The position numbers and the translations under genes were made by a program. Of a DNA stretch of 40,819 nt, positions 30,886 to 39,130 are shown piece by piece; within the stretch, counting starts at the first letter, position 1, and each line of letters begins with the position of its first letter. Source of the stretch: Coriobacteriia bacterium (GTDB lineage Bacteria > Actinomycetota > Coriobacteriia > Anaerosomatales > Anaerosomataceae); the NCBI GenBank assembly GCA_016938135.1, contig JAFGVD010000032.1, positions 1 to 40,819 of the forward strand. The letters are read 5' to 3'. The notes under the pieces are model-generated. The model saw only the letters and a list, made by a program, of their open reading frames with translations, made no database searches and was not told the origin of the DNA.

Positions 30886-31850
30886 CGGGCATGGCGGGCG
30901 ACAGGCGAATGATGGTGTTCGCGGGTTCTTACAACCACGAGCTCTCCGAGGGGATCGCCAAGCATCTTGGCATCGAACTCGGTAATATCAAGATCAGCAA
31001 GTTCGCCAATGGCGAGATATACGTCCGCTATCTTGAGAGCGTTCGCGGAGCGGACGTGTTCTTGGTGCAGTCCATGTGCGCACCAATCAACGCTTCTATC
31101 ATGGAGCTTCTCATCATGATCGATGCAGCGAAGCGCGCGAGCGCCCGCAGCATCACTGCGGTCATCACGCACTATGCGTACGCTCGCCAGGACAAGAAGT
31201 CGGCGGCGCGCGAGCCGATCACGGCGAAACTCGTAGCAGACCTGCTCACGGTTTCCGGCGTGGATCGCGTGATCGCGATGGACCTGCATCAGGGCCAGAT
31301 ACAGGGCTTCTTCAATCAGCCTGTCAACCACCTGACTGCGCTGCCCATCCTGGCTGACTACTTCGAGAGCCTCAAGATCGATAATCTCACTGTGGTCTCT
31401 CCGGACGTGGGTCGCGTGAAGGCCGCCAAGAAGCTCGCCGACATGCTGGGTGCATCGCTCGCGATCATGCACAAGGGTCGCCCCGAGCACAATGTGGCCG
31501 AGATAACCCACGTCATCGGCGATGTGGCCGGACGTACATGCATCGTCGCCGACGACATGATAGACACTGCGGGCTCTGTGGCAGAGGGGGCGAAGGCCCT
31601 CGTGAACTCAGGAGCGGCCAAGGTCTATGTCGCAGCGACACACGGTATCTTCTCAGGTCCTGCGTATGAGCGTCTCGACGCTGCACCTATCGCAGAAGTT
31701 ATCGTCACCAATACGCTGCCAGTACCGGACGAGCGTCGAACGGGGAAGATTCACGTCCTCAGCGTGGCTCCTTTGTTCGCGCATGCGATCCAGAACGTGT
31801 ATAACGATGAATCTGTCTCTGAGTTGTTTGACCCGGACTTCCAGCTGTAG
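30882..31850 (+). CDS. prs: Ribose-phosphate pyrophosphokinase
   Basis: This 322-residue PRPP synthetase converts ribose-5-phosphate and ATP to PRPP for nucleotide, histidine and tryptophan synthesis. Class I signatures are present: FANGEIYVR, the catalytic flexible loop YARQDKKSAAREPI, DLHQGQIQGFF, and the PRPP-binding loop VADDMIDTAGS. The start ATG 30882 overlaps the glmU stop; the AAGGAG site is only two bases away, so ATG 30891 could be used instead. A hairpin-forming palindrome lies 20 bases after the stop. Confidence 0.95.
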   Translation: MTGMAGDRRMMVFAGSYNHELSEGIAKHLGIELGNIKISKFANGEIYVRYLESVRGADVFLVQSMCAPINASIMELLIMIDAAKRASARSITAVITHYAYARQDKKSAAREPITAKLVADLLTVSGVDRVIAMDLHQGQIQGFFNQPVNHLTALPILADYFESLKIDNLTVVSPDVGRVKAAKKLADMLGASLAIMHKGRPEHNVAEITHVIGDVAGRTCIVADDMIDTAGSVAEGAKALVNSGAAKVYVAATHGIFSGPAYERLDAAPIAEVIVTNTLPVPDERRTGKIHVLSVAPLFAHAIQNVYNDESVSELFDPDFQL

Positions 31851-31870
31851 AGCTGCAAATAGGCATGTGG

Positions 31871-31889
31871 ACCTTGCGTGACGCAAGGT
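31871..31889. promoter_or_regulatory. Nineteen-base palindrome upstream of rplY/ctc
   Basis: Nine-base perfect arms ACCTTGCGT and ACGCAAGGT meet around a single G. It lies 12 bases before the AGGAAGGA ribosome site of the L25 gene and after prs. It could be an operator, or in RNA a seven-base-pair hairpin with a five-base loop that influences prs/ctc expression. Confidence 0.5.
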
Positions 31890-31916
31890 GGCGCAATATC
31901 AGGAAGGAACGACGAC

Positions 31917-32564
31917 ATGAATGCTAAGGCAGTCAATCTGAACGCGAAGACCCGCGAGGTCATCGGCAAGGCAAGCAAGTCCCTGAGCGGCGAGGGCAAG
32001 CTCCCCGCTGTAGTCTACGGCGCCGAGGTCGATGCGCTTCCCGTTGAGGTGGATCGTCGCGACTTCGAGCGCTTGATGACTCACGCCGCGGTAGGCTCGA
32101 CCCTCGTCAAGCTGACCGTAGACGGTGGCGACAAAGCTCTGAACGTCATCATCAAAGAGCTCCAGACCGATCCGTTGAAGGGCACTGCCCGTCACATCGA
32201 CTTCTGGGCCGTCCGCATGGGCAAGGCCATCAGCACTGTCGTGGCCCTTTCCTTCACGGGCTCCTCTGAAGGCGAGCGCACAGGCGGCGTCTTGCTCCAC
32301 GAGCTCCGTGAGCTTCACATCGAAGCTCTGCCCAAGGATCTTCCCGAGCAGGTTGAGATCGATGTCACCAGTCTGCTGGTGGGCGACTCGATCCACGTGG
32401 GCGACATCACTCCTCCAGAGGGTGTCACCATCCTGAGCGACCCCGAACTCCTCGTTTGTTCCGTGACTGCTCCGTCCGCCGAGGAAGAGGAAGAAGGCGG
32501 CCTTGAGGGCGAAGGCGTCGAGGTGCCTGAGGTCGGCGAAGAAGAGACTGACGAAGAGGCGTAG
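31917..32564 (+). CDS. rplY: 50S ribosomal protein L25/CTC (TL5 type)
   Basis: This 215-residue long-form L25 binds 5S rRNA through an N-terminal domain (KTREVIGKASKSL, GKLPAVVYG) and has the additional C-terminal TL5 domain (RHIDFWAV, PEQVEIDVTSLLVGDSIHV). The protein ends in a very acidic low-complexity tail from about residue 190. It corresponds to the general stress protein Ctc of Bacillus. The start is ATG 31917, with AGGAAGGA upstream; an in-frame alternative at 31878 lies within the palindrome. Confidence 0.94.
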   Translation: MNAKAVNLNAKTREVIGKASKSLSGEGKLPAVVYGAEVDALPVEVDRRDFERLMTHAAVGSTLVKLTVDGGDKALNVIIKELQTDPLKGTARHIDFWAVRMGKAISTVVALSFTGSSEGERTGGVLLHELRELHIEALPKDLPEQVEIDVTSLLVGDSIHVGDITPPEGVTILSDPELLVCSVTAPSAEEEEEGGLEGEGVEVPEVGEEETDEEA

Positions 32565-32573
32565 TAGAGCGAT

Positions 32574-33137
32574 ATGTCACGACTGGTTGTGGGGCTCGGC
32601 AATCCCGGGTCCGAGTACGCTGAGACAAGACATAACGCGGGGTTCATGGTCATCGATATGCTGGCCGAGAACCTGCGCGTGAGCTACTGGAAGGACGAGG
32701 CCGGCGCGCAAGTCGGCCTCGTCCGTTTCGGTGATGAAGATCTCATCCTGGCCAAGCCCCAGACGTTCATGAATCTCTCGGGCAAGGCCGTCAAAAAGCT
32801 TGCCGAGACCTACGGGGTCCCGGTTCCGGAGGTCGTGATCGTCCACGATGATCTAGACCTGCCCGAGGAGACCGTACGGGTCAAACGCGGCGGCGGCCAC
32901 GGCGGCCACAACGGCCTGCGTTCGCTTACGGACCAGGTGGGACCGGACTACATCCGTGTCAGGATGGGCATCGGGCGACCGCCGGGTCGGCAAGATCCAG
33001 CCGCCTACGTCCTGGAGCCTCTTCGCAAAGACGCCAGGGAGCGGTTGGAGTCGGTCATTCCCGTGGGAGCTCAGGCGGTGCTGCACGTATTGGAGAACGG
33101 CGTCGAACGCGCCATGCAGGAGTACAACGGCAGCTAG
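32574..33137 (+). CDS. pth: Peptidyl-tRNA hydrolase
   Basis: This 187-residue enzyme releases tRNA from stalled peptidyl-tRNA. The N-terminal VVGLGNPGSEYAETRHNAGF carries the catalytic H20; PQTFMNLSGKAV, VHDDLDLP and GGGHGGHNGLRS complete the active site. The length is typical. It begins nine bases after the L25 stop with a weak ribosome site, so coupled translation is likely. It ends two bases from the stop of the convergent M23 peptidase. In Bacillus the equivalent gene is spoVC, in the same position after ctc. Confidence 0.96.
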   Translation: MSRLVVGLGNPGSEYAETRHNAGFMVIDMLAENLRVSYWKDEAGAQVGLVRFGDEDLILAKPQTFMNLSGKAVKKLAETYGVPVPEVVIVHDDLDLPEETVRVKRGGGHGGHNGLRSLTDQVGPDYIRVRMGIGRPPGRQDPAAYVLEPLRKDARERLESVIPVGAQAVLHVLENGVERAMQEYNGS

Positions 33138-33139
33138 TG

Positions 33140-34366
33140 CTAGTCGAGGTACTTCATGGGGTCGACGCACGTGCCGTTGACGCGCACTTCGAAGTGCAGA
33201 TGGGGACCGGTGGACAGTCCGGTGGAACCGACCGTGCCTACGCGCTGCCCTTTTGTGACCGTCTGGCCTACGCTGACTTTGACACCACCGTTCTGCTGAT
33301 GGGCATACAGGGTCACAACACCGTTACCGTGATCGATCATGACGGTGTTCCCGTAGCCGCTGCGGTAGCTCGCGTAGATGACTTTGCCATCCGCGGCAGC
33401 CACGATGGCGGCGCCATCGATCGACTTGGCCGGGCTCAGATTACGACCTATGTCTATGCCGGTGTGTAGCTTCTTCGTGCCAAGGATCGGGTGTATCCGG
33501 TACCCGAAAGGTGACGTTATGCGGTAGAAGCCCGGGGTGGGCCACGCCATGACGCCCGAGTAGTAGCCGGATCCTGTGCCATACAGCTCTTTGGCGATCT
33601 TATCGGACTCTGCCTCTTCTACCTCGGCCAGCTGTCGCAGTCGCTCCGCGTTCTCCTTGCTCTCCTCCATGAGAGATGACTTGCTGTCTTGCGCGTTCTT
33701 CTGTTCGGAGAGCTTGCTCGCTTGCTGAGCGTGGAGCGTGGTGAGGCGCTTCTCCTCGGCGGCCGCTTCTTGCCGCTTGGTGTTCACGGTCTCAAAGATG
33801 CGGTCGAGTTCGGCTTTCGCCTTCTCAAGGGATAGCTGTGCGGTCTTCAGCTCATCGGAGATCTCCTCATCTTGCTGCATGACCCTCTGAACAAGAGTGG
33901 TGCGTGCGATGAGATCCTCAATGCTCTTGGCGCTGAAGAGCATCTCAAGGAAGAATGTGTCGCCGTGCTTGTACGTCTCTTGTATGCGACCGGCGAGGAG
34001 TTCTTGTTGATGGTCGTAGTCCGCTTGGGTCTGCGCGATATCGGCTTCTTTGGCGGAGATCTCCGCGCGAAGCTGGTCGACCTCGGCGTTGAGTCTGTCC
34101 GTGCGCTCCGTTGCAGTAGCGATGTCGTCTTTCAGGTCAGCGATGTCTGACTCGATAGACTCGATACGGGCGTCAAGCCCTTTGATCTCCTCGGCTAGTT
34201 GATCGGCCTTGGCCTCTTCGGCCGCTGCGGCCTTACGTGCCTCCTCGGCAGCCTTTTCGTGTTCACGAAGATCCGCCTCTGTGACCGCGAATGCGGCAGG
34301 CGTGAACATGAGGGGGGCAAGGAGCGAGAGGGAGATTGCAACTATCAGAGCGCGTCTACGTATCAC
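33140..34366 (-). CDS. Secreted M23 (LytM) peptidase with coiled coil
   Basis: This 408-residue exported protein has a signal peptide (RRRALIVAISLSLLAPLMF, cleaved near AAFA), a long coiled-coil region (about 30-250, rich in EAAEEARKAAAAEEAKADQ-type heptads) and a C-terminal LytM domain. The zinc ligands are H301 and D305 (HTGID) and H391 (HLH, with H389), with H356 also conserved, so it is probably an active peptidoglycan endopeptidase rather than an EnvC-like activator. The start is a GTG preceded by GGGGGA. Its job is likely cell-wall remodelling at division. Confidence 0.92.
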   Translation of the reverse strand: MIRRRALIVAISLSLLAPLMFTPAAFAVTEADLREHEKAAEEARKAAAAEEAKADQLAEEIKGLDARIESIESDIADLKDDIATATERTDRLNAEVDQLRAEISAKEADIAQTQADYDHQQELLAGRIQETYKHGDTFFLEMLFSAKSIEDLIARTTLVQRVMQQDEEISDELKTAQLSLEKAKAELDRIFETVNTKRQEAAAEEKRLTTLHAQQASKLSEQKNAQDSKSSLMEESKENAERLRQLAEVEEAESDKIAKELYGTGSGYYSGVMAWPTPGFYRITSPFGYRIHPILGTKKLHTGIDIGRNLSPAKSIDGAAIVAAADGKVIYASYRSGYGNTVMIDHGNGVVTLYAHQQNGGVKVSVGQTVTKGQRVGTVGSTGLSTGPHLHFEVRVNGTCVDPMKYLD

Positions 34367-34440
34367 TGGTGTGTTTCCCCCGAAGCGGCAAAGACTCCGC
34401 CGGAAGGCGCTAATAGGGTCATGTTACCAGGGGCTACGGG

Positions 34441-34446
34441 TATACT
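34441..34446 (+). promoter_or_regulatory. -10 element upstream of DUF4870-like gene
   Basis: TATACT lies 61 bases upstream of ATG 34508 in the divergent region after the M23 gene start. No good -35 hexamer is visible, so the assignment rests on the -10 alone. Confidence 0.4.
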
Positions 34447-34507
34447 GCAATCAAGGGACGCGAACGATCCCGGTTGTCGCGCCACGAGCCACGAGAGGAT
34501 GATCTGT

Positions 34508-34879
34508 ATGTCTGACGATCTGACTGGTACACCTCCTGCTCCGCCTACGCCGCCCGTTGCGCCAACAGGCACAGGTGACACAGGCAAGATCCTGGCCGCG
34601 CTGAGCTTCCCGTTCTGGTTTCCGGTGGGCATCATCGCTGTGCTGCTGGATCCCTATAAGGACGATCCGTATGTCCGAAGCAACGCGATCCAGGGCATGG
34701 GCCTTGGAATCGCCATCTACGCTCTCTCAGCAGTTGGCATGCCAGTCCTGGGCCTCGGCGGACTGATCGCCTTGGCAGGAACCATCTATCAGATCATTCT
34801 TGCGGTGAAGGTCTGGAACGGCGAAACCGTCCAGGTACCGGTCGTCTACGGCATCGTGAAGAACTGGATCGAGAAGTGA
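34508..34879 (+). CDS. DUF4870-like small membrane protein
   Basis: This 123-residue protein has a Pro/Thr-rich hydrophilic start (TPPAPPTPPVAPTGTG), then a compact hydrophobic domain of about three helices (FPFWFPVGIIAVLL, AIYALSAVGM, GGLIALAGTIYQIILAVKVW) and the motif DPYVRSNAIQGMGL. This resembles the DUF4870/Tic20-like group of small membrane proteins, whose function is unknown. The start was set at ATG 34508 after GAGAGG; another ATG lies three codons upstream. It is divergent from the M23 gene and convergent with apbE. Confidence 0.78.
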   Translation: MSDDLTGTPPAPPTPPVAPTGTGDTGKILAALSFPFWFPVGIIAVLLDPYKDDPYVRSNAIQGMGLGIAIYALSAVGMPVLGLGGLIALAGTIYQIILAVKVWNGETVQVPVVYGIVKNWIEK

Positions 34880-34885
34880 TCTAGT

Positions 34886-35902
34886 CTAGCGCTCTACGAG
34901 ATCCACTCCGCAGTCTTCAGGGGCGGGCACTACAAGTGCCCGCCCTTCGTCGTCCACCATGTAGAGTCCAAGGCTGTGCGCAAGTGCGTAGGACTCGGCC
35001 TTCTCGGCGCCCATCACGAACAGCGCGGTGGACAAGATGTCGGCATCCAGTCCGCTGAGCGCGTCTAGTGGCCCGAACACCGTCAATGAGCGCAGGCCCC
35101 TTGCGGGCGCGCCGGTGGAAGGGTCGAGTATGTGGTGGTAACGGACGCCGCCGCTCTCGAAGTAGCGCTGGTAGTCGCCCGAGGTGGAGACTGCGCACGC
35201 GGTGACTGACTCCACGACGGCCACTACCTTCTGTTCGTCGCGCGGATCCTCTATCCCTATACGCCAGGGCTCCTCATCCGGCTTCTCGCCGATGGCGACA
35301 GTGGTGCTTCCCGCCGAGACGATCGCACCCTCCATACCCGCTAGCTGCAGCTGTGCGGCTGCTTCGTCCAGTCCCAGGCCCTTTGCGGCTCCGCCGAAGT
35401 CGAGACCCGGCAGCGGCTCGCCGGCCTCGGCCTTGGCCGTGAACACCGCACTGTCGTTGTTCGCGACCAGGGAGTGCGCGACGCGGACTCCTGCGGCCAG
35501 CGCCGCATCTGACGGGACGGTCTCGCTCGACTCGAATCCGTAGAGCGATGAGACGCCCAGCAGGGCGGGGGAGAAGCTCTCTTTGACACCCAGCCTGGAA
35601 ATGGCGGCCAGTACGCTCACAGCGCGTTCAGAGAGCTCCTGGGCTGTGTACGGATCGCGGTTGAAGACGGCCACAGCCGTCCCCGACGAGTAGGCGTCCA
35701 GCTCGCCCGAAACAGAGTCCATGGCCAGGAAGGCGGCATCGATCGCGTCGCGTGCGTCACCGGTGTCTGTGTAGGCCGATATCGTCACCGCGGTGCCCAG
35801 CGTCGCCCGGCTCGACACGGTCGGCTCGGTCGTTGAAGAACATCCCCAGAGGGAAGCGAGTACCGCGAGGAGTGCGCACACCCCGGCAACACTTCTGCGC
35901 AT
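34886..35902 (-). CDS. apbE: FAD:protein FMN transferase lipoprotein
   Basis: This 338-residue exported lipoprotein of the ApbE family transfers FMN from FAD onto threonine of target proteins outside the cytoplasm, for example in Rnf-type or FMN-bind redox proteins. It has a signal peptide with lipobox LWGC, then the ApbE domain: GTAVTISAY, the FGGAAKGLGLDEAA loop, GDYQRYFE, HHILDPSTGAPA, and the C-terminal DADILSTALFVMG with the metal-binding Asp. GAGGAG precedes the ATG. No flavinylation substrate gene is present in the window, so the target lies elsewhere. Confidence 0.94.
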   Translation of the reverse strand: MRRSVAGVCALLAVLASLWGCSSTTEPTVSSRATLGTAVTISAYTDTGDARDAIDAAFLAMDSVSGELDAYSSGTAVAVFNRDPYTAQELSERAVSVLAAISRLGVKESFSPALLGVSSLYGFESSETVPSDAALAAGVRVAHSLVANNDSAVFTAKAEAGEPLPGLDFGGAAKGLGLDEAAAQLQLAGMEGAIVSAGSTTVAIGEKPDEEPWRIGIEDPRDEQKVVAVVESVTACAVSTSGDYQRYFESGGVRYHHILDPSTGAPARGLRSLTVFGPLDALSGLDADILSTALFVMGAEKAESYALAHSLGLYMVDDEGRALVVPAPEDCGVDLVER

Positions 35903-35915
35903 GCGTCTCCTCTCG

Positions 35916-35943
35916 TTGCCTCGGTAAGAGCGGCTAGTATACT
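35916..35943 (+). promoter_or_regulatory. Promoter of nfnA-nfnB
   Basis: TTGCCT (35916-35921) and TATACT (35938-35943) are separated by 16 bases and lie in the divergent region between apbE and nfnA. The nfnA start is 59 bases downstream of the -10. Confidence 0.6.
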
Positions 35944-36002
35944 GGTCGGATACAGCGGACGTTTGCCCGCATCAAGTGTAGTCCAGGAGCGGAAGGTCGC
36001 CC

Positions 36003-36842
36003 ATGTTCCCAGTAGTGTACAAGCGCCAGCTCTCGGAGTCTGTCTTCGAGATGGGCGTAGAAGCGCCTGCCATCGCCCACAAAGCGAAGGCCGGCCAGTT
36101 CCTCATGCTCCGGGTGGACGAGAACGGCGAGCGTATCCCGCTCACGTTCTCTGACTGGTCTGCCGAGGAAGGATGGATCCGTTTCATATTCATGCGTGTG
36201 GGCAAGACGACGCATAAGCTTTCGCATCTTGAGGTGGGCGACTCCCTCGCCGACGTCGTAGGTCCTCTCGGCGTGCCTACGCACGTGGAGGATCTGGGGC
36301 GCGTTGCGGTTGTCGGTGGCGGTGTGGGCGCTGCCGTAGCGTATCCGGTCGCGCGGGCCATGGCGGCCGCGGGCAACGAGGTCACCGTCATTCTCGGTGC
36401 GCGCAATGAAGAGCTGCTGATACTCGAGGATGAGTTCAAGGCGCTCTCGCTCAAAGAGCTGATCGTGTGCACGGACGACGGCTCGGCCGGTCGCAAGGAC
36501 CTGGTGACCGCGCCGCTCAAGGAGTTGTGCGCGGCAGGAGCACTCGATCACGCGATGGCCATCGGCCCCGTGATCATGATGAAGTTCTGCTCGGCCACCA
36601 CCAAGGAGTACAGCGTCCCAACGACGGTCTCTCTCAATCCCATCATGGTGGACGGCACGGGGATGTGCGGTGCGTGCCGGGTGAGCATCGATGGTGAGAC
36701 GAAGTTCGGTTGCGTGGATGGTCCCGACTTCGATGGCCATGCAGTGGACTTCGAGGAGCTTATGAGTCGCCAGAGAGTCTATGTGGATGATGAGCGTCTT
36801 GCAGATGCAGAGTACTCGAGGGAGTGTAGATGTCACACATAG
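36003..36842 (+). CDS. nfnA: NfnA/SudB-type FAD- and 2Fe-2S-containing subunit
   Basis: This 279-residue FAD/NAD-binding subunit of the ferredoxin-NADP reductase fold pairs with the following gene. The FAD-binding domain (1-95) has RIPLTFSD. The NAD-binding domain has VVGGGVGAAVAYPVARAM. The C-terminal [2Fe-2S] motif is DGTGMCGACR with C222, C225 and C237 plus D217, fitting the Asp plus three Cys ligation known for NfnA. In NfnAB the subunit exchanges electrons with NADH while the partner uses NADPH and ferredoxin. The ATG is preceded by GGAAGG; the end overlaps nfnB by 13 bases. Sulfide dehydrogenase SudB is the alternative name. Confidence 0.9.
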   Translation: MFPVVYKRQLSESVFEMGVEAPAIAHKAKAGQFLMLRVDENGERIPLTFSDWSAEEGWIRFIFMRVGKTTHKLSHLEVGDSLADVVGPLGVPTHVEDLGRVAVVGGGVGAAVAYPVARAMAAAGNEVTVILGARNEELLILEDEFKALSLKELIVCTDDGSAGRKDLVTAPLKELCAAGALDHAMAIGPVIMMKFCSATTKEYSVPTTVSLNPIMVDGTGMCGACRVSIDGETKFGCVDGPDFDGHAVDFEELMSRQRVYVDDERLADAEYSRECRCHT

Positions 36843-38269
36843 AGGCGCCTGACCCGAAGCCCCGGCACAGGCCTTCGCGGGGCCCTCGTACCGAGATGCC
36901 CGCCAGACCGGCCGAGGAGCGCGCGCGCGACTTCGATGAGGTCAATCTGGGATACAGCGAAGAGCAGGCGATCGCAGAAGCCGAACGCTGTCTTCAGTGT
37001 AAGAACGCGACGTGCATCGAGGGCTGCCCGGTCAACATCGATATCAAATCCTTCATCGGCCATATCATCAACCGCGAGTATGCCGAGGGTGTGGCTGTCC
37101 TCAAGGAGCGCAACGCCCTTCCGGCGGTGTGCGGTCGCGTGTGCCCGCAGGAGGAGCAGTGCGAGGCGTCATGCGTGCTGGGCAAGAAGGGCGAGCCTGT
37201 GGCTATCGGGCGCCTTGAGCGTTGGTTGGGTGACTTCGACCTGGCGTGCGATCTTGAGGGCCGTTGCAAGCCCGAGGTGGGCGAAGACACCGGCTTCAAG
37301 GTGGCGGTCGTGGGCTCGGGTCCCGCAGGGCTGGCATGCGCAGGCGAGCTGCGGCGCTTCGGTCACGCGGTCACGGTCTTCGAGTCGCTCCACGCGCTTG
37401 GCGGTGTGCTCACCTACGGCATCCCCGAGTTCCGCCTTCCCAAGTCCATCGTGCAGGCGGAGATCGAGATGCTGGCGATCATGGGCGTGGAGTTCGTAAA
37501 AGACATTGTCGTGGGTGCCACCTACACCGTCGACGAGCTGATGACCGAACAGGGATATGACGCAGTGTTCGTGGGCAACGGCGCGGGTCTGCCGGTCTTT
37601 TTGGGCATACCCGGCGAGAACCTCAACGGTGTCTACTCGGCAAACGAGTTCCTCACGCGCGTCAACCTCATGAAGGGCTACGAGTTCCCCAAGGCTGACA
37701 CGCCAGTGTGGCGTGGACGCAAGGTCGCGGTCATCGGCGGCGGCAACGTGGCGATGGACGCCGCGCGCACGGCCAAGAGACTGGGCGCCGAGGAGGTCTT
37801 CCTCGTCTACCGCCGCAGCGAAGAGGAGATGCCAGCACGCCGGGAAGAAGTGCATCATGCGCGCGAGGAGGGCATCGAGTTCAAGATGCTGTGCTCGCCG
37901 TCTGAGGTCGTGGGCAAAGACGGCTGGGCGACCGGTCTTGTGACTACCCGCATGGAACTTGGTGAGCCCGATGACAGCGGTCGGCGTGCGCCGGTGTGCG
38001 TCATGGACTCCGAGTTCACCATCGACTGCGATACCGTGATCGTGGCGGTAGGCACCCGGGCGAACCCGCTGCTTCCCAAGACCACACCGGACCTTGAGTT
38101 GACCTCACGCGGCTATATCGTTGCCAACGACCACGGGGCAACCTCAAAGCCCGGCGTTTTTGCGGGTGGAGACATCGTGACCGGCTCGGCAACGGTGATT
38201 CTGGCCATGGGCGCAGGCAAGCGTTCGGCGCAGGCGATCGACCGCTGGCTTGCGGGCACCTCTCGGTAG
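36830..38269 (+). CDS. nfnB: NfnB/SudA-type NADPH-binding iron-sulfur flavoprotein (GltD-like)
   Basis: This 479-residue partner of nfnA has an N-terminal dicluster iron-sulfur region (CLQCKNATCIEGCP and CGRVCPQEEQCEASC), then an FAD-binding motif VVGSGPAGLACAGEL, an NADPH-binding motif IGGGNVAMDAARTA, and the terminal AGGDIVTGSATVILAMGAG. The family covers glutamate synthase small subunit, sulfide dehydrogenase and NfnB; pairing with an NfnA-like subunit, and no large glutamate synthase gene nearby, favours NfnAB, the electron-bifurcating NADH-dependent ferredoxin:NADP oxidoreductase. This fits PFOR at the other end of the window, but an electron acceptor other than NADP cannot be excluded. 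Confidence 0.9.
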   Translation: MSHIEAPDPKPRHRPSRGPRTEMPARPAEERARDFDEVNLGYSEEQAIAEAERCLQCKNATCIEGCPVNIDIKSFIGHIINREYAEGVAVLKERNALPAVCGRVCPQEEQCEASCVLGKKGEPVAIGRLERWLGDFDLACDLEGRCKPEVGEDTGFKVAVVGSGPAGLACAGELRRFGHAVTVFESLHALGGVLTYGIPEFRLPKSIVQAEIEMLAIMGVEFVKDIVVGATYTVDELMTEQGYDAVFVGNGAGLPVFLGIPGENLNGVYSANEFLTRVNLMKGYEFPKADTPVWRGRKVAVIGGGNVAMDAARTAKRLGAEEVFLVYRRSEEEMPARREEVHHAREEGIEFKMLCSPSEVVGKDGWATGLVTTRMELGEPDDSGRRAPVCVMDSEFTIDCDTVIVAVGTRANPLLPKTTPDLELTSRGYIVANDHGATSKPGVFAGGDIVTGSATVILAMGAGKRSAQAIDRWLAGTSR

Positions 38270-38290
38270 TGCGATTCGGGCGACGTGCGG

Positions 38291-38296
38291 TATACT
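38291..38296 (+). promoter_or_regulatory. -10 element of the LytTR regulator operon
   Basis: TATACT lies 90 bases upstream of the regulator start, just after nfnB. No clear -35 is present. The leader of roughly 80 bases could carry further control but shows no obvious hairpin. Confidence 0.4.
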
Positions 38297-38386
38297 CACG
38301 TCGCGAAACAGCCTGACGTTCGGTGATTCCGGGCGACGAATGGTAGTGGGTCTGTGATGTGCAGATCCATATGTCGAGGAGGGCCT

Positions 38387-39130
38387 ATGTCGGACCCCAT
38401 CAACGTACTGGTCGTCGATGACGACGTGTCCATTCAAGAGATGATCCGCATGGGTCTCGAGGCGGACGGGATGCATATTCTCAGCGCCGGTGACGGAGCG
38501 GAGGCTCTTGAGGTCCTGGACCGCGAACCGGTGGATGTCATCTTGCTGGACATCATGATGCCGCGGGTCGACGGGTGGATGGCGCTGATGGAGATCCGCA
38601 ACAACCCTGCCACGGCCGATATCCCTGTGATCATGCTCACCGCCAAGACGCAGGACTTGGCCAAGATCCTGGCGTTCAAGCAGGGCGTCCAGCAGTACGT
38701 CACCAAGCCGTTCAATCTGATGGAGCTCTCGGCGCGCGTTCGGAGTCTGGTCCGCGTACGCCCCGCCAGCACGTTGGCAGGTGCGGCAGCGGATGGAGAC
38801 TTCCGTAAGCTGGCTGTGCGCAAGGGCGGCCGTACCGTGCTGCTCAACATCGAGGACATCATCTATATCTCGGCCAAGAACAAGTCTACTTACGTTCACA
38901 CCTACGAGAACCAGTATCTCGTCGATCTCACCTTGAGCGACCTGGAAGAGAAGCTTTCCAAAGACGTCTTCCAGCGTGTTCACCGCAGCTACATGATCAA
39001 CTTGAATCGTGTGAAGGAGATCTTGCGGGTGGACGGCTCCTACGTGGTAGTTGTGACCGACAGGGACGAGACGCAGATCCCCGTTGCGCGGCGCCAGGTC
39101 AAAGAGTTCAGAGGATCGGTGGGTATCTGA
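38387..39130 (+). CDS. LytTR-family response regulator
   Basis: This 247-residue regulator has a receiver domain with the acidic pocket D11-D13, phospho-acceptor D55 (LLDIMMP), T85 and K107 (TKPF), and a C-terminal LytTR DNA-binding domain (about 143-245: IEDIIYISAKNKSTYVHT, FQRVHRSYMINLNRVKEI). LytTR regulators control envelope, autolysin, fimbrial or quorum-linked genes. The start was set at ATG 38387, with GAGGAGGG upstream. The stop overlaps the start of a DUF916-like surface-protein gene in TGATG. No histidine kinase is adjacent, so the partner kinase is elsewhere. Confidence 0.92.
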   Translation: MSDPINVLVVDDDVSIQEMIRMGLEADGMHILSAGDGAEALEVLDREPVDVILLDIMMPRVDGWMALMEIRNNPATADIPVIMLTAKTQDLAKILAFKQGVQQYVTKPFNLMELSARVRSLVRVRPASTLAGAAADGDFRKLAVRKGGRTVLLNIEDIIYISAKNKSTYVHTYENQYLVDLTLSDLEEKLSKDVFQRVHRSYMINLNRVKEILRVDGSYVVVVTDRDETQIPVARRQVKEFRGSVGI

